64,000 nt of DNA from Oxalobacteraceae bacterium (GTDB taxonomy: Bacteria > Pseudomonadota > Gammaproteobacteria > Burkholderiales > Burkholderiaceae_D): NCBI GenBank assembly GCA_027490725.1, contig JAIXXN010000060.1, positions 1 to 64,000 of the forward strand, in the 5' to 3' direction. The number at the start of each line of letters is the position of its first letter. Position 1 is the first letter of the stretch. This document shows, one piece after another, positions 1 to 6,567 of the stretch. Under the pieces are notes generated by a model. That model was not told the DNA's origin, made no database searches, and saw nothing but the letters and a program-made list of their open reading frames with translations. The position numbers were made by a program, and so were the translations under genes.

Positions 1-1
1 A

Positions 2-274
2 ATCATCGCCGTGAAGGAAGTTAAATTCCGTCCGGGTACCGATGATGGCGACTACAATATCAAGCTGCGTAACCTCATCAAGTTCCTTGATGAAGGCGAT
101 AAAACCAAGATCACGCTGCGTTTCCGCGGTCGTGAAATGGCGCACCAGGATATTGGCTTCCGTATGCTGGAACGTCTGAAGGCCGATCTGGAACCTTATG
201 GTCAGGTCGAGCAATTCCCGAAAATGGAAGGCCGTCAGATGATCATGGTGCTGTCGCCGAAGAAGAAAAAATAA
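2..274 (+). CDS. infC: Translation initiation factor IF-3, C-terminal part (partial)
   Basis: This is the 3' end of infC; the gene begins before the window. The visible 90 residues are the C-terminal domain of IF-3, which binds the 30S subunit, keeps it apart from 50S and checks the start codon. Recognisable stretches are KEVKFRPGTDDGDYN, the conserved RFRGREMAHQDIG and a basic KKKK tail. The frame is open from base 2, and the GTG at 11 is an internal valine, not a start. It is followed by a strong hairpin terminator, so rpmI-rplT probably has its own promoter downstream. Confidence 0.96.
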   Translation: MIAVKEVKFRPGTDDGDYNIKLRNLIKFLDEGDKTKITLRFRGREMAHQDIGFRMLERLKADLEPYGQVEQFPKMEGRQMIMVLSPKKKK

Positions 275-294
275 GCCCTCGGGCGAGAATAAGC

Positions 295-345
295 GGGGCC
301 AGTCAGCGTTTTCTTGTGAAAACGTCGGCTGGCCCCGATTTTATT
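295..345 (+). terminator. Intrinsic terminator after infC
   Basis: A 19-bp imperfect stem (295-313 with 318-336, arms starting GGGGCCAG and ending CTGGCCCC) closes a TTGT loop and is followed by GATTTTATT. It separates infC from rpmI. Confidence 0.8.
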
Positions 346-369
346 CGTGCAGGATTGCTACAACTGGTC

Positions 370-375
370 TATAAT
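370..375 (+). promoter_or_regulatory. Candidate -10 element of the rpmI-rplT-pheST operon
   Basis: A perfect TATAAT lies just after the infC terminator and 126 bp before rpmI. No good -35 box is seen at 16-18 bp. If it is used, the mRNA has a leader of about 120 nt that can fold into several small hairpins and ends in the palindrome at 481-494. Confidence 0.5.
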
Positions 376-480
376 GTCCGGCTGTAGTGAATGTGGTGGG
401 TTCGCATCCACTGCAAAACAAGTGAAAGCAGGCATCTAAGCGTAACGTAGTTACCACCTGCAATCCTGTTTGATATGGAG

Positions 481-494
481 CTACCCTAGGGTAG
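481..494 (+). promoter_or_regulatory. Palindrome between two possible ribosome binding sites of rpmI
   Basis: CTACCCTAGGGTAG is a perfect 14-nt palindrome that can fold as a 5-bp stem with a CTAG loop. A GGAG (477-480) lies directly before it and the rpmI ATG (501) lies 6 nt after it. Unfolded, the GGAG is 20 nt from the ATG and the nearer AGGG inside the palindrome would serve. Folded, the AGGG is hidden but the GGAG is brought to about 6 nt. Confidence 0.5.
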
Positions 495-500
495 ATTGCT

Positions 501-698
501 ATGCCAAAAATGAAAACCAAAAGCTCCGCGAAGAAACGTTTTCGCGTGCGTCCAGGTGGTACTGTTAAGAGTGGTCACGCTTTCAAGCGCCACATTCTGA
601 CCAAGAAAACCACCAAATCGAAGCGCCAATTGCGCGGTATCACGAATGTCGATGCGGCAGACGTGAAATCCGTCCTGCGCATGATGCCAACCGCTTAA
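501..698 (+). CDS. rpmI: 50S ribosomal protein L35
   Basis: A 65-residue, very basic protein with the L35 pattern MPKMKTKSSAKKRF and a central KSGHAFKRHILTKKT. L35 is a small component of the large ribosomal subunit. The length matches the family (about 65). It is the first gene of the group with rplT 21 bp downstream, the standard bacterial pairing. In E. coli this pair is controlled by L20 binding to the leader; here the start is preceded by an unusual palindrome that could play a similar role, though that is only an inference. Confidence 0.97.
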   Translation: MPKMKTKSSAKKRFRVRPGGTVKSGHAFKRHILTKKTTKSKRQLRGITNVDAADVKSVLRMMPTA

Positions 699-719
699 TC
701 TCACAACTAAGGAGTTATT

Positions 720-1079
720 ATGCCTAGAGTAAAACGTGGGGTTACAGCTCGTGCCCGTCATAAAAAAGTATTAAACCTGGCCAAAGGCTACCGCGGTCGT
801 CGTAGCAAGGTATACCGTGTTGCCAAGCAAGCAGTAATGCGCGCTGGTCAGTACGCTTACCGCGACCGTCGTAACAAGAAGCGCGTCTTCCGCCGTCTGT
901 GGATCGCTCGTATTAACGCTGCTTCCCGTGAGCATGGCGTTACCTACAGCGTCTTCATGAATGGTCTGAAGAAAGCTTCGATCGAGCTGGACCGTAAAGT
1001 CCTGGCCGATATGGCAGTGATGGACAAGCCAGCATTCGCTGCGATTGTCAACGCTGTGAAAGCTAAAATCGCTGCTTAA
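720..1079 (+). CDS. rplT: 50S ribosomal protein L20
   Basis: A 119-residue L20 beginning MPRVKRGVTARARHKK, with the long basic helix GYRGRRSKVYRVAKQAVMRA and the globular C-terminal half (WIARINAASREHG). L20 is needed early in 50S assembly and in E. coli represses its own operon. It has a textbook AAGGAG at 711-716, 4-7 nt before the ATG. It is followed by a two-hairpin attenuator-like element and then pheS. Confidence 0.98.
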   Translation: MPRVKRGVTARARHKKVLNLAKGYRGRRSKVYRVAKQAVMRAGQYAYRDRRNKKRVFRRLWIARINAASREHGVTYSVFMNGLKKASIELDRKVLADMAVMDKPAFAAIVNAVKAKIAA

Positions 1080-1098
1080 TTGCATTGATTGATGACAG

Positions 1099-1160
1099 CC
1101 ACTGCGGCAACGCGGTGGTCTAGAGAACGGGGCAAAGGTTGAAACCTGTGCCCCGTTTTT
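1099..1160 (+). terminator. Attenuator-like double hairpin before pheS
   Basis: The first hairpin (1099-1118) has an 8-bp stem closed by a GCAA tetraloop. The second (1126-1157) has a 9-bp outer stem AACGGGGCA/TGCCCCGTT, an inner AGGTT/AACCT stem and a run of five T ending at 1160. The second is a standard intrinsic terminator shape, placed 21 bp before pheS, so read-through must occur for pheST to be made from the upstream promoter. No phenylalanine-rich leader peptide is visible. Confidence 0.65.
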
Positions 1161-1181
1161 GATTGAGGATAAGAAAACCGC

Positions 1182-2201
1182 ATGGACTCCCTGGAACAAC
1201 TCGTCGCCTCAGCAGTGCAGGATTTCATGGCCGCGCAAGATGACGCCGCCGCACTGGAAAATGCCAAAGCCAAATATCTGGGCAAAACTGGCCAGATTAC
1301 CGAATTGATGAAAGGGTTGGGCAAGCTCGACCCTGAAGCACGCAAGGCGCAGGGCGCCCTGATCAATGCCGCCAAAGGCCAGATCGAAGCGGCGCTGACG
1401 GCCCGGCGCGATGCGCTGGCCGAAGCGCAAATGCAGACCCGTCTGAATGCCGAAGCGATCGACGTGTCGCTGCCTGGGCGCGGTCGCGCCGGTGGTGGCC
1501 TGCATCCGGTGATGCGCACCTGGGAGCGGGTTGAAGCAATCTTCCGCTCGATCGGTTTCGAAGTGGCCGATGGCCCCGAAATCGAAAACGACTGGACCAA
1601 TTTCACGGCGCTGAATAGCCCGGAAAACCATCCTGCCCGTTCCATGCAGGACACCTTCTACATCGAAGGCGACGACAGCACCGGCAAACCGCTGCTGCTG
1701 CGTACCCACACCAGCCCGATGCAAGTGCGCTATGCGCGCAGCCACACGCCACCGATCAAGGTGATTGCGCCGGGCCGCACCTACCGTGTCGATAGCGATG
1801 CCACCCACTCGCCGATGTTCCATCAGGTCGAAGGCCTGTGGATCGCCGAGAGCATCAGCTTTGCCGATCTGAAGGGCGTGTACCTGAACTTCGTGAAAGC
1901 CTTCTTCGAGACCGACGATCTGCAAGTGCGTTTCCGTCCGTCCTACTTCCCGTTCACCGAACCGTCGGCCGAGATCGATATCGCCTTCGGTTCCGGCCCC
2001 CTCAAGGGGCGCTGGCTGGAAATTTCCGGCTCCGGTCAGGTGCACCCGTCGGTGGTGCGCAACTTCGGTCTGGATCCGGAAAAATACATCGGCTTTGCCT
2101 TCGGTTCCGGTCTGGAACGTCTGACCATGCTGCGTTATGGCGTCAGCGATCTGCGACTGTTCTACGAAGGCGATCTGCGCTTCCTGAAGCAGTTCAACTA
2201 A
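1182..2201 (+). CDS. pheS: Phenylalanine-tRNA ligase alpha subunit
   Basis: A 339-residue class II aminoacyl-tRNA synthetase subunit that, with PheT, charges tRNA-Phe. The N-terminal 90 residues form the coiled-coil tRNA-binding arm. The catalytic core carries HPVMRTWERVEAIFRSIGF, the motif 2 region LLLRTHTSPMQVRY and the motif 3 stretch FGSGLERLTMLRYGV near the end. The length is normal. It sits behind an attenuator-like hairpin and 66 bp before pheT, so the two subunits are co-transcribed. Confidence 0.98.
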   Translation: MDSLEQLVASAVQDFMAAQDDAAALENAKAKYLGKTGQITELMKGLGKLDPEARKAQGALINAAKGQIEAALTARRDALAEAQMQTRLNAEAIDVSLPGRGRAGGGLHPVMRTWERVEAIFRSIGFEVADGPEIENDWTNFTALNSPENHPARSMQDTFYIEGDDSTGKPLLLRTHTSPMQVRYARSHTPPIKVIAPGRTYRVDSDATHSPMFHQVEGLWIAESISFADLKGVYLNFVKAFFETDDLQVRFRPSYFPFTEPSAEIDIAFGSGPLKGRWLEISGSGQVHPSVVRNFGLDPEKYIGFAFGSGLERLTMLRYGVSDLRLFYEGDLRFLKQFN

Positions 2202-2267
2202 TCCTATGGCACGGTCGAGCGCGCTAACCGGCGGCGCTCCCGTGGGAATCTTTTTGAAGGCTTGATT

Positions 2268-4712
2268 ATGCAATTTTCTGAAAACTGGCTGCGTACCATG
2301 GTCGATCCGAAGATGACTTCGGACGAACTGGCCCACCTGCTGACGATGTCCGGACTGGAAGTGGAAGAAGTCGAAGCGGTGGCGCCACCGTTTTCCCACG
2401 TGGTGGTGGGGCATGTACGCGAAATGGCCAAGCACCCGAATGCCGATCGTCTGAACGTGTGCCAGGTCGATGTCGGTACCGGCACCTTGCTGAACATCGT
2501 CTGTGGCGCGCCGAATGTGCGTCCCGGCCTGAAAGTGGTGTGCGCCGTAGCTGGCGCCGTGCTGCCACCGGGCGCCGATGGCAAGCCGTTCGAAATCAAA
2601 GTCGGCCAGCTGCGCGGTGTGGAATCGCAAGGCATGCTGTGCTCGGCCAAGGAATTGAAACTGTCGGAAGAGGGCAGTGGTCTGCTGGAATTGCCGGACG
2701 ATGCACCGGTCGGCCAGAATTTCCGTGATTACTACGCGCTCAACGACCTGAAATTCACCATCAAGCTGACCCCGAACAAGGCCGACTGCCTGTCCGTGCT
2801 GGGTGTGGCGCGTGAAGTGTCGGCGCTGACCGGCGTGGCGCTGAATCTGCCGGGCTTCCGTCCGGTAGCCGTCAACAGCGCTGAAGTGCTGCCAGTGAGC
2901 ATCGCGGCGCCGGATCTGTGCGGTCGTTTCTCGGGTCGCGTGATCCGTCATCTGAACGCCAAGGCCGCCACCCCGGCCTGGATGAAGCAGCGCCTCGAGC
3001 GCAGCGGCCAGCGTTCCGTGTCGGCGCTGGTGGATATTTCCAACTACGTGATGCTGGAACTGGGTCGTCCGACCCACGTGTTCGATCTGGCCAAGATCCA
3101 CGGTGGCCTGAATGTGCGCTGGGGTAAGGCGGGCGAAACGCTCAAGCTGTTGAACGGGAACACCATCAACATCGACGAATGGGTCGGTGTGATCGCGGAC
3201 GACAAGGAAATCGAATCGCTGGCCGGCATCATGGGTGGCGACGCGACTGCGGTGTCGCTGGAGACCGAAGCGATCTACCTGGAAGCAGCGTTCTGGTGGC
3301 CGAATGCGATTCAGGGCCGGGCCCGCAAATATAATTTCTCGACCGATGCGGCGCACCGTTTCGAGCGTGGCGTCGATTACGCCACCACCGTCGAGCACAT
3401 CGAGCGCATCACCGCGCTGCTGATCGAAATCTGCGGTACCCCGGCCACCCAGGTTGGTCCGATCGATGACCAGATCGTCAATGTGCCGCAGCCGGCGCCG
3501 GTGCGCATGCGCACTGCGCGCGCCCGCAAGGTGATCGGCGTGCCGGTCAATGACCAGATGGTGGCGGACATCTTCACCCGTCTGGCGCTGCCATTCACGC
3601 TGGAAGCTGGCGACGGCGACGATCAGGGCGTGTTCTCGGTGACTTCGCCGAGCTACCGTTTCGATATCGAGATCGAAGAAGATCTGATCGAAGAAGTGGC
3701 GCGCGTCTATGGCTTCGAAAATATCCCGGCCGTGGCTCCGGTGGCGGCCAATCACATGATCATCGCCCCGGAAAACACCCGTTCGCTGTTCGCGGTACGT
3801 CATCAACTGGCCGATCTGGGCTTCCAGGAAGTGGTCAACATGAGCTTCGTGGAGAGTGCCTGGGAGCAGGACTTTGCCGGCAATGCCGCACCGATCCGTC
3901 TGCAAAACCCGATCGCCAGCCAGATGAGCGTGCTGCGTTCGACGCTGGTCGGTAGTCTGGTTAGCAACGTGCGCTACAACCTGAACCGCAAAACCAACCG
4001 GGTGCGTCTGTTCGAAGTCGGTGCCATCTATCTGCGCGACGCCAGCGTCGCCGATGGCCCGCTGACGGTGGCCGGTTATCACCAGCCGAAACGCGTCGCT
4101 GCCATGGCTTATGGCCTGGTCGCGGACGAGCAGTGGGGCCAGGACAACCGCCAGACCGATTTCTTCGATCTGAAGGCCGATCTGGAACAGCTGTTTGCGC
4201 CGCTCACCCTGCGCTTCGTGAAAGCCGAACATCCGGCCCTGCATCCGGGCCGTTCCGCCAATGTCGTGCTCGATGGCAAGGTCATCGGCTTCATCGGCGA
4301 ACTGCACCCTCGCTGGTTGCAGAAATACGAGCTGCCGCAAGCACCGGTGGTGTTCGAAGTCGACGCCGAAGCATTGCAGCAGCGCAATCTGCCCGTCTAT
4401 GCGGAGATTTCCAAGTTCCCCGGCGCGACCCGCGATCTGGCCGTGGTGGTGAAACAGTCTGTGCCAGCGCAAGATCTGCTCGACGCATTCCATGACGCTT
4501 TGCAAATAAATCCACAAGGAAATATTGTGCAAGCCATTGTTTTGTTTGATGAATATCGTGGCAAAGGGCTGGAGACGGACGAGAAATCGCTTGCTTTCCG
4601 CTTTAGCTTGCAAGATACTCAAAACACGCTGCAAGATGATGTTGTCGAGGCCCTTATGTCGGCCGTCGGCGATGCCGCCAAGCAGAAACACGGCGCACGT
4701 CTGCGCACCTGA
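2268..4712 (+). CDS. pheT: Phenylalanine-tRNA ligase beta subunit
   Basis: An 814-residue beta subunit of the heterotetrameric PheRS, with the tRNA-binding (EMAP/OB) domain near the start (HPNADRLNVCQVDVG), the B3/B4 editing region that removes mischarged Tyr, B5 repeats, and the C-terminal anticodon-binding FDX domain (FPGATRDLAVVV). The start is taken at ATG 2268 because GAAGG at 2256-2260 is well spaced for it; an in-frame TTG six bases earlier is less likely. ihfA follows after 45 bp. Confidence 0.97.
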   Translation: MQFSENWLRTMVDPKMTSDELAHLLTMSGLEVEEVEAVAPPFSHVVVGHVREMAKHPNADRLNVCQVDVGTGTLLNIVCGAPNVRPGLKVVCAVAGAVLPPGADGKPFEIKVGQLRGVESQGMLCSAKELKLSEEGSGLLELPDDAPVGQNFRDYYALNDLKFTIKLTPNKADCLSVLGVAREVSALTGVALNLPGFRPVAVNSAEVLPVSIAAPDLCGRFSGRVIRHLNAKAATPAWMKQRLERSGQRSVSALVDISNYVMLELGRPTHVFDLAKIHGGLNVRWGKAGETLKLLNGNTINIDEWVGVIADDKEIESLAGIMGGDATAVSLETEAIYLEAAFWWPNAIQGRARKYNFSTDAAHRFERGVDYATTVEHIERITALLIEICGTPATQVGPIDDQIVNVPQPAPVRMRTARARKVIGVPVNDQMVADIFTRLALPFTLEAGDGDDQGVFSVTSPSYRFDIEIEEDLIEEVARVYGFENIPAVAPVAANHMIIAPENTRSLFAVRHQLADLGFQEVVNMSFVESAWEQDFAGNAAPIRLQNPIASQMSVLRSTLVGSLVSNVRYNLNRKTNRVRLFEVGAIYLRDASVADGPLTVAGYHQPKRVAAMAYGLVADEQWGQDNRQTDFFDLKADLEQLFAPLTLRFVKAEHPALHPGRSANVVLDGKVIGFIGELHPRWLQKYELPQAPVVFEVDAEALQQRNLPVYAEISKFPGATRDLAVVVKQSVPAQDLLDAFHDALQINPQGNIVQAIVLFDEYRGKGLETDEKSLAFRFSLQDTQNTLQDDVVEALMSAVGDAAKQKHGARLRT

Positions 4713-4746
4713 GCAGGGCGCAACTGTTAGCGTTTTGTTCATTCGG

Positions 4747-4768
4747 GAGTCCGGCTAATGCCGGACTC
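4747..4768 (+). promoter_or_regulatory. Perfect hairpin around the first possible ihfA start codon
   Basis: GAGTCCGGC (4747-4755) pairs with GCCGGACTC (4760-4768) around a TAAT loop. The first in-frame ATG for ihfA (4758) lies in the loop and its possible Shine-Dalgarno in the stem. With only a weak T-rich tail it may be an attenuator or a translational block instead of a terminator. Confidence 0.55.
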
Positions 4769-5213
4769 ATTCGTTATTAGAGAAGGCAGGGCAGTAAAAA
4801 TTAATAACAACGACGTCGATACCGCGGTACTGCAATCCGCGCTGGCGGCTGATCTGCATCGTGCCATGCAGGTGGCCAAAGTACGCCAGGATGCTGAAAA
4901 AGATTTGCCGACGCTGACCAAGGCCGAACTTGCCGAACTGCTGTTCGAGCAGGTGGGTCTGAACAAGCGTGAAGCCAAAGATATGGTGGAGACCTTCTTT
5001 GATGAAATCCGCAATGCGCTGGAGCGTGGCGAAGCCGTGAAACTGTCCGGTTTCGGCAATTTCCAGCTGCGCGACAAGCCGCAGCGTCCCGGCCGTAATC
5101 CCAAGACGGGCGAAGAAATTCCCATCACGGCACGCCGTGTGGTGACCTTCCATGCAAGCCAGAAACTCAAAGGCATGGTCGAAGAAAGCAATCCGACGGC
5201 ACGTGCCGTCTGA
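4758..5213 (+). CDS. ihfA: Integration host factor subunit alpha
   Basis: IHF alpha pairs with IHF beta to bend DNA sharply in recombination, replication and transcription. The conserved part begins at LTKAELAELLFEQVGLNKRE and includes the DNA-binding arm GNFQLRDKPQRPGRNPKTGE with the intercalating proline. The frame gives 151 residues against about 100 in E. coli, with an N-terminal extension rich in A, L and D. The start is unsure. ATG 4758 lies in a hairpin loop; an ATT at 4800 has a better-placed AGGCAGG upstream; an ATG at 4869 would give 114 residues but has no clear ribosome site. merR follows 14 bp later. Confidence 0.9.
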   Translation: MPDSFVIREGRAVKINNNDVDTAVLQSALAADLHRAMQVAKVRQDAEKDLPTLTKAELAELLFEQVGLNKREAKDMVETFFDEIRNALERGEAVKLSGFGNFQLRDKPQRPGRNPKTGEEIPITARRVVTFHASQKLKGMVEESNPTARAV

Positions 5214-5227
5214 CCGGGAGCTGAGTC

Positions 5228-5638
5228 ATGAACCTTGACCGTGCTGCCAAGACTGAAACCACCGTGCTGCCGCCGATCCCGGCCAAGCGCTACTTCACCA
5301 TCGGTGAGGTAAGCGAGCTGTGCGGTGTGAAGCCCCATGTACTGCGCTACTGGGAGCAAGAGTTCACGCAGCTGAAACCGGTCAAGCGACGCGGCAACCG
5401 CCGTTATTACCAGCACCACGAAGTGCTGCTGATCCGCCGCATACGCGAATTGCTGTACGAGCAGGGCTTCACCATCAGCGGTGCGCGCAACAAGCTCGAT
5501 AGCCGCGCCGAAGCACCGCACACTGCGGCCTACGAAGAAGGCGCTGCAGCGCCGCTGGCCGATGGCGCGCTGCCACTCGACCGTGGCCTGATCCGCAGTG
5601 AACTGCTGGCCATACTCGAATTACTCAAGCCCGCCTGA
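5228..5638 (+). CDS. MerR-family transcriptional regulator
   Basis: 136 residues with an N-terminal MerR winged helix (about 22-90): YFTIGEVSELCGVKPHVLRYWEQEF, then the wing KRRGNRRYYQHHEVLLIRRI. After residue 100 it becomes alanine-rich and ends in a short leucine-rich helix. MerR proteins bind palindromes in stretched promoters, but no effector-binding domain or metal-binding cysteine cluster is present. A MerR gene directly behind ihfA is usual in betaproteobacteria; its target is not known from the sequence. GGGAG lies before the start at 5216-5220. Confidence 0.9.
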   Translation: MNLDRAAKTETTVLPPIPAKRYFTIGEVSELCGVKPHVLRYWEQEFTQLKPVKRRGNRRYYQHHEVLLIRRIRELLYEQGFTISGARNKLDSRAEAPHTAAYEEGAAAPLADGALPLDRGLIRSELLAILELLKPA

Positions 5639-5701
5639 GGACCTAGCGGACCTGCGCGCCAGTGCGCACGCTCAGGCGTAACGGCCAGATCGCCGTGCGC
5701 C

Positions 5702-5710
5702 TGCTATACT
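5702..5710 (+). promoter_or_regulatory. Extended -10 promoter candidate for the response regulator
   Basis: TGCTATACT matches an extended -10 (TGn + TATACT) about 95 bp before the response-regulator start. No -35 match is seen. A hairpin (5673-5703, arms CAGGCG/CGCCTG and ACGGC/GCCGT) overlaps its upstream edge and may end merR transcripts. Confidence 0.45.
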
Positions 5711-5804
5711 TTCAACATTGATTAAAAATCAGCGACGCTGAAGAGCCGTGGCCCCTCGCCCGGCTTGGTCTATGCCGCCATCGTCGGCCAGACAGGGAGT
5801 AGCC

Positions 5805-6437
5805 ATGATACGGGTTGCCATTTGCGATGATCACCAGATCGTCCGGGCAGGATTCAAACAGATTTTTTCCGCCAGCGACGAGTTCGAGGTGGTGGCCGAA
5901 GCAGGGACTGGCCGGGAAGCGCTCGACATTGCGCGCCGCGAAGTCTGCGATGTGCTGATGCTCGATATCGCCATGCCGGACCAGAGCGGCATCGACACCT
6001 TGCGCACCATCCGTCAGGGCCAGCCCGGCCTGCCGGTGCTGATCCTGTCCGGCTACCCCGCCCAGCAATACGCAGTCAACCTGTTCAAAATGGGCGCGAA
6101 CGGCTATCTGAACAAGGAATGCGACGCGGAAGAACTGATGACGGCGGTACGCACCGTGTTTCAGGGGCGCCGCTATGTGAATGCCACGGTGGGGGAGTTG
6201 TTGGCCCAGACCCTCGATCGCGACCCGAATACGGCGCTGCATACCGAACTATCGGACCGCGAGTTTCAAGTGTTTCTACGGCTGGCACGGGGCGAAACCG
6301 TGTCCGATATCGGCGTGGCACTGTCGCTGAGCATTAAAACCGTGAGTACCTACCGTACCCGCGTCATGGAAAAAATGGGCATGCAGTCGAATTCCGACCT
6401 GACCTATTACGCCATGAAAAACACCCTGCTCGAGTAG
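5805..6437 (+). CDS. NarL/FixJ-family response regulator
   Basis: 210 residues. The receiver domain (about 1-120) has the acidic pair D8-D9, the phospho-acceptor D54 in LMLDIAMPD and K105 or so in GYLNKECDAEE. The LuxR-type helix-turn-helix (about 145-205) reads LSDREFQVFLRLARGETVSDIG...KTVSTYRTRVMEKM. Start taken at ATG 5805 because GGGAG lies 6 bases upstream; a longer frame from 5748 would add residues unlike the family. The CHASE3 histidine kinase 130 bp downstream is the likely partner, although that gene seems to have its own promoter. Confidence 0.93.
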   Translation: MIRVAICDDHQIVRAGFKQIFSASDEFEVVAEAGTGREALDIARREVCDVLMLDIAMPDQSGIDTLRTIRQGQPGLPVLILSGYPAQQYAVNLFKMGANGYLNKECDAEELMTAVRTVFQGRRYVNATVGELLAQTLDRDPNTALHTELSDREFQVFLRLARGETVSDIGVALSLSIKTVSTYRTRVMEKMGMQSNSDLTYYAMKNTLLE

Positions 6438-6515
6438 CACGCCGCTTGCTGCGCCTGCGCTGCCACCCGCGCACAGTTGAATTGCCGCGGCGCGGCCGCG
6501 ATTTCTTCACCGGTC

Positions 6516-6521
6516 TATAAT
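6516..6521 (+). promoter_or_regulatory. -10 element candidate for the histidine kinase
   Basis: TATAAT, 46 bp before the kinase ATG, with no clear -35 partner. It suggests the kinase is transcribed separately from the response regulator. Confidence 0.4.
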
Positions 6522-6567
6522 TTGCCTACGCTGGCCGGCGCAACCACTATTGAAGGAACTCTGCGGG

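Noticed and set aside
1092..1142. Phe leader peptide for pheST attenuation
   Set aside because: The short frame has no phenylalanine codon.
1209..4742. A 1177-codon open frame on the minus strand across pheS and pheT
   Set aside because: It is antisense to two certain genes, its product is His/Gln/Arg-rich without any known domain, and strong third-position GC bias creates such frames.
5639..5804. A tRNA gene after the ihfA-merR pair, as seen in some relatives
   Set aside because: No cloverleaf, TTCGA-type T-loop or acceptor pairing could be drawn here.
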